From contig JAJYVH010000001.1 of assembly GCA_021792095.1 (NCBI GenBank), positions 573,324 through 637,323 of the forward strand: a DNA stretch of 64,000 nucleotides. Reading direction: 5' to 3'. The position numbers and the translations under genes were made by a program. The DNA is from Microcaldota archaeon (GTDB lineage Archaea > Micrarchaeota > Micrarchaeia > Micrarchaeales > CABMGC01). The notes under the pieces are model-generated. The model worked only from the letters and a program-made list of their open reading frames with translations, had not been told where the DNA came from and did not search any database. This document shows positions 11,692-20,168 of this stretch, piece after piece. Each line of letters opens with the position of its first letter. The first letter of the stretch is position 1.

Positions 11692-12465
11692 CTATGCCTT
11701 CTTCCTCTTGCGCTTGGTCTCGACTTCTTTCTCGATGTCTTTCTCCACCGTCTTGACCCCTTTCTCCACGTCTGCCTCCACGTCCTTGCCTACCTCTTTC
11801 AGGTCGCGCTCGACGTCCTCTTCCAGCACTTCCTCGAACCTGTCTATCCTCGGCCTTACCCATCCGTTCAGGTACAGGTAATAGCCTGCCCCGAAGATTA
11901 TGCCCCCGAGAATGTGTATATACCAGAACTGGTTGCCGTTCAGGTATATGAAAAGTATGGCCGAGATCATAAGCAGGAGCGCGACGAAAGACAGCGAGGC
12001 TATCTCGAGCTTCCTCCTGAAGCGTTCGCCCCTCTCAGACATGCGCTTTATCAGCTCTGCGTCGTACGTTTCGAACGCAGCGAAGATCAGCACGTTGAAC
12101 GCGAGTATCGATGTGCCGCTGGAGGGGAAGCCGGTGTGCCACCACACGAGCGCCGCAGCTATGTACGAGGCGAGCACGCTCAGCAGGCCTGCGTTCCTGA
12201 TCAGCGCGACCCTGCCCTTCAGATGAGCCAGGTTCCTGGTGTAGAGCTCGACTATCAGGTAAATGACAACCAGGAACGCGTAGTTGTAAAGAATGCCGTT
12301 CCCCTGCAGCTCGTAGGTTATGTTGAACGGCGAAGTCAGCCACACGAGCAGGCTGGTGTGCCATGCAGCCGGTGCCTGGTTGTAAAGGAACGTGATCAGC
12401 GGCACCAGTATGGCTATGTATATTGTGGTCCACGGGAACCTGAAGTGGAACCTTATCCCTGCCAT
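11692..12465 (-). CDS. Polytopic membrane protein, possibly rhomboid-like, with charged coiled C-terminal tail
   Basis: Six hydrophobic segments; PSSGTSILAFN and HILGGIIFGAGYYLY resemble rhomboid TM4/TM6 motifs; tail is K/E/V-rich. Confidence 0.6.
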   Translation of the reverse strand: MAGIRFHFRFPWTTIYIAILVPLITFLYNQAPAAWHTSLLVWLTSPFNITYELQGNGILYNYAFLVVIYLIVELYTRNLAHLKGRVALIRNAGLLSVLASYIAAALVWWHTGFPSSGTSILAFNVLIFAAFETYDAELIKRMSERGERFRRKLEIASLSFVALLLMISAILFIYLNGNQFWYIHILGGIIFGAGYYLYLNGWVRPRIDRFEEVLEEDVERDLKEVGKDVEADVEKGVKTVEKDIEKEVETKRKRKKA

Positions 12466-12485
12466 GCCGGTCAGTTTGCTATACT

Positions 12486-12600
12486 ATGACGTGCCTTAGT
12501 GACATCCTCCCACGCCTAAAGGCCGCGGGCTTCCCCAGCATTCGACATCATGGATACTTCTTGCTGGGTATGTTCTCGCTTCAGCGACCCGGCTCGCCCG
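12486..12600 (-). ncRNA. Putative TnpB omegaRNA (reRNA) scaffold 3' region overlapping the tnpB 3' end
   Basis: The tnpB stop codon lies inside the conserved hairpin GCCCGCGGCCTTTAGGCGTGGG-AGGATGTCAC typical of TnpB right ends; 5' boundary not determined. Confidence 0.6.
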
Positions 12601-13895
12601 TCCCTTACGGAATGGGTGGAGGCCAGGTCTCCACGAGCGTGACTTCCGGCCTGCCCGGCCGTAGCTCTGTTGAGTATGTTTATAGCGGCGTTCACGTCCC
12701 TGTCCGCGACGTATCCGCAGGCGCAACTGAATGTCCTGTCTGACAAGGACAGGGAATTTAGTTTTCCGCACTTGCTGCATTCCTGCGATGTGTTCCTTGC
12801 GTCCACCACCGTCATTGTCATGCCAGCCTCCTCCGCTTTGCATGATAGCGTGCTTATGAACCTGCTCCACGAGGCGTTCTGTATTGACCTTGCGAGCCTG
12901 TGGTTCTGGAGCATGTTTTGTATATGAAGCCCTTCGACAGCGAAGGAGGTGTAGCCAGAGCCGATCAGGTCGCCTACCGCCTTGAAGACGAAGTCCTTGG
13001 TCTGGTTGTTTACCGCCTGCCATTCCCTTTCGAGTTTGAGCCTCGCCTTGTCCCTCCTCTTTGAGCCTTTCTGCCTCCTCGCCACAACCCTCTGCCATTT
13101 GGCGATGCGCCTCTCCGCTGTCCTTGCGAAGTCCGGCTTCTTTATCTTCCTGCCATCCGACAGGGTGGCGAAGGTCTCCAGGCCCATGTCTATGCCTACT
13201 GGGTAGGTGTCCATGACCCTCGGTGTGTCTAGGACTCTGTCTATCGCGGAGAAGATTGCGTAGTATTCTCCAGCCTCTTTCTTTATCGTGAGTGTCTTGA
13301 TGTCGCCCTCTATCGGCCTGTGGAGCTCTATCCTCATGCCGCCTATCTTCGATACGCGGAGCATGTGGACGTCCTTCCTCTCTCTGTCCACACGGAAGCC
13401 GAACTGCGGGTAGGTTATCGATGCGTATCTGCCCCTTGCCCTGAAGCGCGGGAAACCTGCCTTGACTTTTTTGCCCACCCTCTTTTCCTTGACCCTCCTG
13501 AAGAAGTTCTGGTATGCTTTTATCAGGCGGAAGTATGCCTCTCTCTGAACCTGCGAATAAAGCCCTGAGAATTCCTTGTTCTCCGCCTTTGCCTCACGCA
13601 GGAATCTATTGAACGTCGAGGGCTTGATGCCGAGATTCTTAGTCCTCTTGTATTCGTCCTTCGCCTTTCCGAGGAGTTTGTTGTAGAGAAGGCGAGCAAG
13701 CTCTATCTGCCCGTCCAGCTCCCTCTGCCTTTTGGAATCGGGGTAGAGCCTGTACCGGTAGGCTTTCGCAATGTCCACGTATTCTATTTTGACATTCGGA
13801 TTATTATCTCTTCCACCATTATACGCGACCGTGTTCGTCTTCCTTTTTCGCCCTCGCTCCCATCCCACCGCCGAAGCATGCGGGATTTCCCGCTC
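12486..13895 (-). mobile_element. Stand-alone IS200/IS605-family element (tnpB only) with LE/RE-like hairpins
   Basis: TnpB ORF plus RE-type hairpin GAAGCCCGCGGCCTTTAGGCGTGGGAGGATGTCAC (minus strand) and similar hairpin at the 5' end; no tnpA adjacent. Exact ends not certain. Confidence 0.8.
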
Positions 13896-13925
13896 CGAAG
13901 AGTTAATTCTTTCAATATCGGCCAT
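12516..13925 (-). CDS. tnpB: RNA-guided nuclease TnpB / OrfB transposase-associated protein (true start probably downstream of the annotated ATG)
   Basis: RuvC motifs GIDMGLETFATLSDG, FAVEGLHIQNM, ADRDVNAAINIL and zinc finger CSKCG...CACG all intact. Confidence 0.93.
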   Translation of the reverse strand: MADIERINSSEREIPHASAVGWERGRKRKTNTVAYNGGRDNNPNVKIEYVDIAKAYRYRLYPDSKRQRELDGQIELARLLYNKLLGKAKDEYKRTKNLGIKPSTFNRFLREAKAENKEFSGLYSQVQREAYFRLIKAYQNFFRRVKEKRVGKKVKAGFPRFRARGRYASITYPQFGFRVDRERKDVHMLRVSKIGGMRIELHRPIEGDIKTLTIKKEAGEYYAIFSAIDRVLDTPRVMDTYPVGIDMGLETFATLSDGRKIKKPDFARTAERRIAKWQRVVARRQKGSKRRDKARLKLEREWQAVNNQTKDFVFKAVGDLIGSGYTSFAVEGLHIQNMLQNHRLARSIQNASWSRFISTLSCKAEEAGMTMTVVDARNTSQECSKCGKLNSLSLSDRTFSCACGYVADRDVNAAINILNRATAGQAGSHARGDLASTHSVRDGRAGSLKREHTQQEVSMMSNAGEARGL

Positions 13926-13983
13926 CGGTCCGCGCCCCGCCAGGAAGCAGCAACCTTTTTAGGTGTGTCTTCGATATGAATGC

Positions 13984-15207
13984 ATGGCGCGGGCAGGCAT
14001 GCCGAACATAAGCGTGATAGTGCTAGACACGCTGAGGCTCGACGCGTTCAACAGGCTGGAAGGGCGGAAGGGCAAGAGCCTTTCAGGCATTGGCGACTTC
14101 GCGTTTCTGGACAGGTGCATAGCCCCGTCCTCGTGGACGCTGCCCTCGCACGCCTCCCTGTTCACGGGCATGTACCCGAGCGAGCACGGCGCGCACGAAT
14201 CGAAGACGGTGAAGGGGCTGGACATAGCGCAGATAAAGCTGAGGCGCAGGACATTCGTCTCAGACCTCAACGACCTCGGCTATTCAACATATGCCATCTC
14301 CGCCAACCCGTACGTGCACCCCATATACGGCTTTGACGAATTCAAGCATTTCGAGGAGGAGTCGTATTTCACCGATCTCTGGGGCTACACGATAGAGGTG
14401 CCGGAGAGGCTGAAGCCGCTGCTGGCCAAGTACAGGGCGCAGTACGGAGGAAATTTCTTCAAGATCGGGTTCGCCATGCTGCGCGACGACCCCGGCCTGA
14501 TACGCGAAATAACGGGCCTGCCGCTGACAGGCGCGCTCACGCTGAAGAACCTGGCGAAGAAGGCCAAGGCGAAGGCGATAGAGGGCTGGCCCATAGAGAA
14601 GGGGGGCAGGAGGATAGCGCGAAGGGTGAGCGAGATGCGGCCCAGGAAGCCGTTTTTCCTGTTCCTGAACCTGATGGAGGCCCACGACCCCTATACTGCC
14701 TCAAGGAGGCTGAAGATGGACTGGTCCACGCCGTTCCTCAAGAAGCCGGTAGACAGCGCTACTGTGCAGATGTGGAAAAGGCTCTACGCCAAGGCTGCCC
14801 AGAGGGCATATTCGTATGCTTACGGCATAATAGAGGACCTGGTGGAGCGTTTCGGGGACAACCAGATGATAGTGCTTACCAGCGACCACGGCCAGGAGTT
14901 CAACGAGCACGGCTACATAGGCCACGGCACAGTGCTGCACGACGAGGTGGTGAAGGTGCCGTTTGCAGTGATGATGCCGAAGGGGTTTGCAAAACCGGCC
15001 GGCAAAGGCTACTCTTCGCTTGTGAACGTAAGGCGCTTCATCTCAGAGGCGCTCCAGCGGAATGTTCGCGCCGCAGATTACCTGTACAGCAGCGAGGTGC
15101 GCGCCGAGAGCTTCGGCGTTCCTGCTGCGATACCAAAGCGGGACGACATAGACCTGCGGAAGTTGAGTTCATACGATAGGAAGACAGTGAGGCGGTTCAG
15201 GGCGTGA
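13984..15207 (+). CDS. Sulfatase / alkaline-phosphatase-superfamily hydrolase
   Basis: MPNISVIVLDTLRLDAF, SSWTLPSHASLFTGMYPSEHGAH, TSDHGQEFNEHGYIGHG. Confidence 0.88.
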   Translation: MARAGMPNISVIVLDTLRLDAFNRLEGRKGKSLSGIGDFAFLDRCIAPSSWTLPSHASLFTGMYPSEHGAHESKTVKGLDIAQIKLRRRTFVSDLNDLGYSTYAISANPYVHPIYGFDEFKHFEEESYFTDLWGYTIEVPERLKPLLAKYRAQYGGNFFKIGFAMLRDDPGLIREITGLPLTGALTLKNLAKKAKAKAIEGWPIEKGGRRIARRVSEMRPRKPFFLFLNLMEAHDPYTASRRLKMDWSTPFLKKPVDSATVQMWKRLYAKAAQRAYSYAYGIIEDLVERFGDNQMIVLTSDHGQEFNEHGYIGHGTVLHDEVVKVPFAVMMPKGFAKPAGKGYSSLVNVRRFISEALQRNVRAADYLYSSEVRAESFGVPAAIPKRDDIDLRKLSSYDRKTVRRFRA

Positions 15208-16420
15208 CTGTGCCTATGCCCGCGAACCTGCCTTTCCTGTAGAGCACGAACCTCCCCAGTTCCTTGGTGACGCTGTAGTCCTCCACAGGCACCTTTCTTG
15301 CCAGCCGCAGTTCCGCCTCGACCGCCTCGAGCACCTTGGCCGTCTTGGATTTGACCACGTCTCCAGTGGTGGTGCTTATTCCATGCAGCACCCTGATGCC
15401 CCTGCACTGTATGTCTATGCCGTTGAATTTTGCTGTCATGCCGTCACCGAATTTCCCGGTCACGAATATCCTGAGCTTGACAGAGTCGCTGACTGCCGGC
15501 TTGTGCCTGCTGTCGGATATGACGGTGCCCCTCATGCCGTCGGGAACCGGACCGCTTAGCCGCATCGCAACGTTTTCACCAACTTCGCCCGCGCCGCTCC
15601 TCCTGCCCTTTACTGTTATCTCGTCCACCTTGGCGTCGGCTCCCATGGGAAGTATGCTTACCCTGTCTCCGACTTTCACCCTCCCGCTCGCCACGCGGCC
15701 CACTACGAGTTCGCCGTTCCTGCCCGGTATCGTGCCCTGAGTTATTATTCTGAGCGCGCCATCCTGCTTCCTGCCTCCCTTGGCCGCAGCCTCATACAGC
15801 ACGTCGAGCAGCGGTTTGCCCCTGTACCACTTCATCCTGGCGCTCCTCCTCACCAGGTTCTCGCCCTTGTATGCTGATATTGGCACGAACGCGACATTGC
15901 CTGCCCCGAATCCTATCTTTTCTACGAACCCCACAAGCCCTTTTTTCACTTCCTCGAACCTGCCTTCGCCGTAGCCAACTATATCCATCTTGTTTACAGC
16001 GACCACGAGCCTGTCTATGCCGAGCATCCTGGCTATGAACAGGTGCCTCTTGGTCTGGTCCCTTATCCCCTCGTCCCTCTTCGCCGAGACGAGCAGGAGC
16101 GCGATCTCCCCGTAGCTCGCTCCGCTTATCATGTTCTTTATGAGCTCCTCGTGCCCCGGCACGTCGATAAGCGCGAAGGCCAGGTCCTTGTGCCTTATCT
16201 CGGCCCTGGTCGTGTCTATCGTCATCTCCTGCAGCCTCTCCTCCGCAAAGCTGTCGAGTATGAATGCGGGCTCGAAGTTCTTGTGGAGGCGTCTGCTGTA
16301 CTGCTCCGCCTCCTTTATCCTCACCTTGGTGGCGGCTCCCGTCTGCATCAGCAGGCTCCCGATCAGCGTTGATTTCCCGTGATCCTTATGCCCGAGTAAT
16401 GCGATAGACTTTACCTGCAT
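15197..16420 (-). CDS. cysN: Sulfate adenylyltransferase subunit 1-like GTPase (CysN/EF-Tu family)
   Basis: GHKDHGKSTLIG, DVPGHEELIKNMISGAS, DQTKRHLFIARMLGIDRLVVAVNKMDIVGY; next to cysD. Confidence 0.8.
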   Translation of the reverse strand: MQVKSIALLGHKDHGKSTLIGSLLMQTGAATKVRIKEAEQYSRRLHKNFEPAFILDSFAEERLQEMTIDTTRAEIRHKDLAFALIDVPGHEELIKNMISGASYGEIALLLVSAKRDEGIRDQTKRHLFIARMLGIDRLVVAVNKMDIVGYGEGRFEEVKKGLVGFVEKIGFGAGNVAFVPISAYKGENLVRRSARMKWYRGKPLLDVLYEAAAKGGRKQDGALRIITQGTIPGRNGELVVGRVASGRVKVGDRVSILPMGADAKVDEITVKGRRSGAGEVGENVAMRLSGPVPDGMRGTVISDSRHKPAVSDSVKLRIFVTGKFGDGMTAKFNGIDIQCRGIRVLHGISTTTGDVVKSKTAKVLEAVEAELRLARKVPVEDYSVTKELGRFVLYRKGRFAGIGTVTP

Positions 16421-16424
16421 TGGA

Positions 16425-17222
16425 TCACATGTAGCCGAGGCTCCTCAGCCTTAACATTGCATACTCGCTCTCCTTGTCCATGCTCCTCCCGGAGCGCTCC
16501 TCCTGCTTAGTGGTCCTTAGCTCCCTTATTATGTCGTCGACGCTTCTCGCGTTCGATTTGAGGGCGATCGTGCAATGCGTGCAGCCGAGGCTCCTGTACC
16601 TGAAGCCGTTCCTGGAGAAGTAGAGCGGGTTTATTGGTATGCGCTCCTGCTTTATGTACCGCCACACGTCCAGTTCGTTCCAGTCCAGCAGCGGGTGCAC
16701 TCTGATGTGCCCCGATGTGTCCATCTTGCTCGAATAATCGTCCCACAGCTCTGCCGGCTGGTTCTTGTATTCCCACCTGAAATTCTTGTCGCGGGGGCTC
16801 ATGTATCTCTCTTTCGCTCGAACCCCGTGCTCGTCCCTTCTTATTGACACGATGAGCGCGTCGAAGCCGTACTCTTTCATTATCTTCTTCAGCGTCTCCG
16901 GCTTGTTCTTGCCGCAGCACGCCGAGCCCACCAAGTCCGGCTTTATCTCGCTGTGCCCGACTATCACCTTGAAGTTCCATTTCTTGGCCAGGTACTCCCT
17001 GAAGGCGTACGTCTCCGGGAAGTCTATGGAATTGTCTATGTAAATGACAGGGAACGGTATCTTGCCGAGGAACGCCTTCCTGGCCAGCGCCAGCATGGTG
17101 GTGCTGTCCTTGCCCATGCTCCACAGCGCCGCTATGTTCTTGAACTTGAGCTTCGCCTCGCGTATTATGTAGATACTCTTCTCTTCAAGCGTCTTCAAAT
17201 CCTGTTCTATCATTTGACCCAC
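16425..17222 (-). CDS. cysD: Sulfate adenylyltransferase subunit 2 (CysD, PP-loop ATPase)
   Basis: SMGKDSTTML PP-loop, IYIDNSIDFPETYAFREYL, RRDEHGVRAKERYMSPRD, HPLLDWNELDVWRYI, YRSLGCTHCT, ERSGRSMDKESEYAMLRLRSLGYM. Confidence 0.93.
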   Translation of the reverse strand: MGQMIEQDLKTLEEKSIYIIREAKLKFKNIAALWSMGKDSTTMLALARKAFLGKIPFPVIYIDNSIDFPETYAFREYLAKKWNFKVIVGHSEIKPDLVGSACCGKNKPETLKKIMKEYGFDALIVSIRRDEHGVRAKERYMSPRDKNFRWEYKNQPAELWDDYSSKMDTSGHIRVHPLLDWNELDVWRYIKQERIPINPLYFSRNGFRYRSLGCTHCTIALKSNARSVDDIIRELRTTKQEERSGRSMDKESEYAMLRLRSLGYM

Positions 17223-17518
17223 TCCTCGGGCCTGTTTACGGTAAGAAGGCCCTTCATGTAGTAAGTAGCCCCTGTTATTTTGCCTCCATCTCTTTTGAAT
17301 ATCGGCACTTTCGCCACAAGCTTCTCCTTCGAGTCATAGAGCTCAACATATGATTTTGTGAGGTCCTGCGCCCGGTTGAGCTTGCCGCCGTTCTGGTAGA
17401 CGGCCCTGTAGTACACTATTCCGCTCTTTGGCAGCGCCTTCGCGAACCTCTTCCAGTTGGCCTCGCTGGGCTCCTTCCAGAGCGTGTCTGCTATCTCGCT
17501 TATGCCTGTCTTGGCCAT
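17210..17518 (-). CDS. Uncharacterised 102 aa protein in the cysDN operon
   Basis: MAKTGISEIADTLWKEPSEANWKRFAKALP...; overlaps cysD start by 13 bp. Confidence 0.75.
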   Translation of the reverse strand: MAKTGISEIADTLWKEPSEANWKRFAKALPKSGIVYYRAVYQNGGKLNRAQDLTKSYVELYDSKEKLVAKVPIFKRDGGKITGATYYMKGLLTVNRPEEWVK

Positions 17519-17526
17519 CGCAACCA

Positions 17527-17760
17527 CTAGGTGTAGCCAAGCGCCTTGAGCCTCTCCAGGACGCTTTCGGTTTCCTTCTTCCCTGTTTTCCTGAGCTCGA
17601 TCTCTGACATCGTTTCGCGGAGTATGTACGTCGCATAGTCCGAAACCGAGGAAAAGCCTGTCGCTTTTATCCTGTCCTGTATCTTCTGGAAAAGCGGCGC
17701 AGGGATAGTTATTGTGGTGTACTTCCTTTTCGTCTGGGCGACCTTCGCCATCATAATCAC
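17527..17760 (-). CDS. Ribbon-helix-helix (CopG/MetJ-like) DNA-binding regulator
   Basis: KRKYTTITIPAPLFQKIQDRIKATGFSSVSDYATYILRETM is a classical RHH pattern. Confidence 0.8.
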   Translation of the reverse strand: MIMMAKVAQTKRKYTTITIPAPLFQKIQDRIKATGFSSVSDYATYILRETMSEIELRKTGKKETESVLERLKALGYT

Positions 17761-17778
17761 ATAATGTCATTACATTAT
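17761..17778. promoter_or_regulatory. Inverted-repeat operator 1: A-TAATGT-CATT-ACATTA-T
   Basis: Perfect 6-bp arms (7 with flanking A/T), just downstream of the TATA-like tract for the minus-strand RHH operon. Confidence 0.65.
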
Positions 17779-17822
17779 AATATATATAAATCTATGCCTC
17801 CCGCAGGCTCTCATTTATATAA

Positions 17823-17838
17823 TAATGTTATCACATTA
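17823..17838. promoter_or_regulatory. Inverted-repeat operator 2: TAATGT-TATC-ACATTA
   Basis: Same arms and 4-bp spacer as operator 1, just downstream of TTTATATAAT (TATA-like) for the plus-strand gene. Confidence 0.65.
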
Positions 17839-17855
17839 AATTACAAGATGGTGGA

Positions 17856-18230
17856 ATGGTTGGACGAACCGGAAAGGATGCACCTATGGAAACGCACAGG
17901 AGGAGCCTAAGCAAGTCCCTGCTTTACAGGGCCTACACTATAGTGCTCGTAAACCCCGTCTCTTCTTTCGTCGTGGCCGGAGTGGTACCCTCCCTGCTCT
18001 CGGGTCACTGGTCGTTCAGCGTGAGCCTCTGGGCCACGGTTCTCGGCGGGCTGACGATAGCTGAGCCGCTTGTCAAGATACCTACGTACGACATATTCGA
18101 GAGGGTAGCCGCAAGGTTCGAGTGGGGGTACAGGGCGGACGCCATGATGCACCATTTCGCCAAGAGGTATCCGGTAACTTTCGCCAAGATAGCGCGAGAG
18201 GAGCTGGCAAGGTTGTCGAAAGGAGCATGA
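17856..18230 (+). CDS. DUF2061-like small membrane protein
   Basis: RRSLSKSLLYRAYTIVLVNPVSSFVVAG...GGLTIAEPLVKIPTYDIFERVAARFEWG fits the DUF2061 pattern (RSxxKxxxxR...E...K...hER.W..). Confidence 0.6.
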   Translation: MVGRTGKDAPMETHRRSLSKSLLYRAYTIVLVNPVSSFVVAGVVPSLLSGHWSFSVSLWATVLGGLTIAEPLVKIPTYDIFERVAARFEWGYRADAMMHHFAKRYPVTFAKIAREELARLSKGA

Positions 18231-18470
18231 ATGTGCTTATCGGAGAAAGCGGATCAGGGGGCAGAATCGTCGTTTCCCCACAGCCAGCCGTTGCCTAACC
18301 TTCCTGGTCCGCCTCCAACCTGCACGGAACCAATAAAAATGTGGCACTGGAAAGGAATGTGGTCGGCATGGCGGAGGCACGGTACTTCCAAACAGCATGC
18401 GCCTAGGCGGCGCGCCAGAGCCTGCCCCTCTTTTTATTAATGCTGCTTCCAATAGTAGCGAGGCCTTTGC

Positions 18471-20168
18471 ATGAGAGTCCTGCAGCTCGACGTGGAGAAG
18501 ATAGGCTACGAGATGCTTAAGCCCGAGGCGGGCGTGTACGAGGAGACAGAGGAGAAGAGGGCCGAGATGGATGACGCCCTGGTGCTTATGGTCTGCGTGG
18601 AGGCCGGCGATACGGAAGAGACCGGAGAGGCGGCGCTGAAGGACGCTTTGGCTTTCATGGAGAAGACAGGCAGGAAGAGGCTGGTGATATACCCGTATGC
18701 CCACCTGAGCAGCAACCTGGCGGAGCCGAAGGAGGCGGTAAAGGTGCTGGAGCACATGCGCAGGCAGGTGCCCAAGGGCATAGAGACGAAGAGCGCGCCG
18801 TTCGGGTGGAACAAGAAATTCAGCATAGAGATGAAGGGACATCCGCTGGCCGAGCAATCCAGGGGCTACGACTCCAAGGGCATGGGCACTAGGTTGAAGA
18901 AGGGGAAGGCGAAGCCGCAGGGCATAAACACCTCGATAGTCAAGAAGAGCGACTGGTCGGGCCTGCCCGAGAACGACCACAGGACGATAGGCGAGAAGCT
19001 AGACCTCTACAGCTTCCAGGAAGTGTCTCCGGCCATGGTCTACTGGCACCCCAGGGGCTTCACGATATACAAGCAGCTGGTTGCCTTCGTCCGCGAGAAG
19101 GAGGAGGAGTACGGTTACGAGGAGATAAGCACTCCTGCAGTGGCGAACGTGGCTCTCTGGCAGGTTAGCGGGCACCTGGACCACTACAAGGACAACATGT
19201 TCTCCTTCGACTCCGGCTTCGGCACGCTTGGCATGAAGCCGATGAACTGCCCGTCCACCATGCTGATATACAAGTCCAGGAAGTGGAGCTACAGGGAGCT
19301 GCCCTTCAGGACCGCAATATTCGACAAACTGTACAGGAGCGAGCTCAGCGGCGCCGTGACAGGCCTGCTCAGGGTCAAGGAGCTGACGCAGGACGACGGC
19401 CACATATTCGCTAGGGAAGACCAGATAAGCAGCGAGATAAGCCTTGTGCTGAAGATGCTGAGCGAGATTTACGGCGTTTTCGGAATGAAGTACACAGCAA
19501 AGCTCTCCACCATGCCTGACGACCATATGGGGGACGAGGCGCTGTGGGACAGGGCCACAGCTGCCCTGAAATCGGCCCTGGAGGCCAACAGCATGGATTA
19601 CGTGGTCAAGGAGAAGGAGGGCGCGTTCTACGGGCCCAAGATAGACTTCGACGTGCTCGACTCGCAGAACAGGGCCTGGCAGCTCGGCACGATCCAGCTT
19701 GATTACCAGCTGCCCACGAGGTTCGGGCTCGAGTACACGGGCGAGGACGGCAAGCCGCATATGCCCGTGGTGATACACAGGGCGCTTCTCGGCTCGCTGG
19801 AGCGCTTCATAGCCATACTTGTCGAGCACTACCAGGGCAAGTTCCCCACGTGGCTCGCGCCCCTGCAGGTAAAGGTGCTCCCCATAAGCGACCCGCACAA
19901 CGCATACGCTGAGAAGGTGCTCGCTGCGCTCAGGAAGGCGCACATACGCTCCGCCATAGACCTCAGCGACCGCACGATGGAGTACAAGCTGCGCGAGGCC
20001 ATAATGGAAAAGGTGCCCTATGCTCTGGTGGTGGGGAAGAAGGAGCTGGACGCTGGCACTGTGGCTGTCAGGGCCAGGAGCGGTTCGCAGAAGTTCGGCG
20101 TGAAGCTGGAGGACTTCATAGCGCAGGTCGAGAAGGAATCCAGGGAGAGGCTGCCTGCCCCGGCCTGA
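18471..20168 (+). CDS. thrS: Threonyl-tRNA synthetase (archaeal, with N-terminal editing domain)
   Basis: Archaeal-type N-terminal domain; MNCPSTMLIYKSRKWSYRELPFR, LTQDDGHIFARE, VLPISDPHNAYAEKV. Confidence 0.95.
   Translation: MRVLQLDVEKIGYEMLKPEAGVYEETEEKRAEMDDALVLMVCVEAGDTEETGEAALKDALAFMEKTGRKRLVIYPYAHLSSNLAEPKEAVKVLEHMRRQVPKGIETKSAPFGWNKKFSIEMKGHPLAEQSRGYDSKGMGTRLKKGKAKPQGINTSIVKKSDWSGLPENDHRTIGEKLDLYSFQEVSPAMVYWHPRGFTIYKQLVAFVREKEEEYGYEEISTPAVANVALWQVSGHLDHYKDNMFSFDSGFGTLGMKPMNCPSTMLIYKSRKWSYRELPFRTAIFDKLYRSELSGAVTGLLRVKELTQDDGHIFAREDQISSEISLVLKMLSEIYGVFGMKYTAKLSTMPDDHMGDEALWDRATAALKSALEANSMDYVVKEKEGAFYGPKIDFDVLDSQNRAWQLGTIQLDYQLPTRFGLEYTGEDGKPHMPVVIHRALLGSLERFIAILVEHYQGKFPTWLAPLQVKVLPISDPHNAYAEKVLAALRKAHIRSAIDLSDRTMEYKLREAIMEKVPYALVVGKKELDAGTVAVRARSGSQKFGVKLEDFIAQVEKESRERLPAPA

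Noticed and set aside
15197-16420. Interpreting the GTPase as canonical translation EF1A or SelB
   Set aside because: Adjacent cysD and the DQTKRHLFIARMLGIDRLVVAVNKMDIVGY segment fit CysN better.
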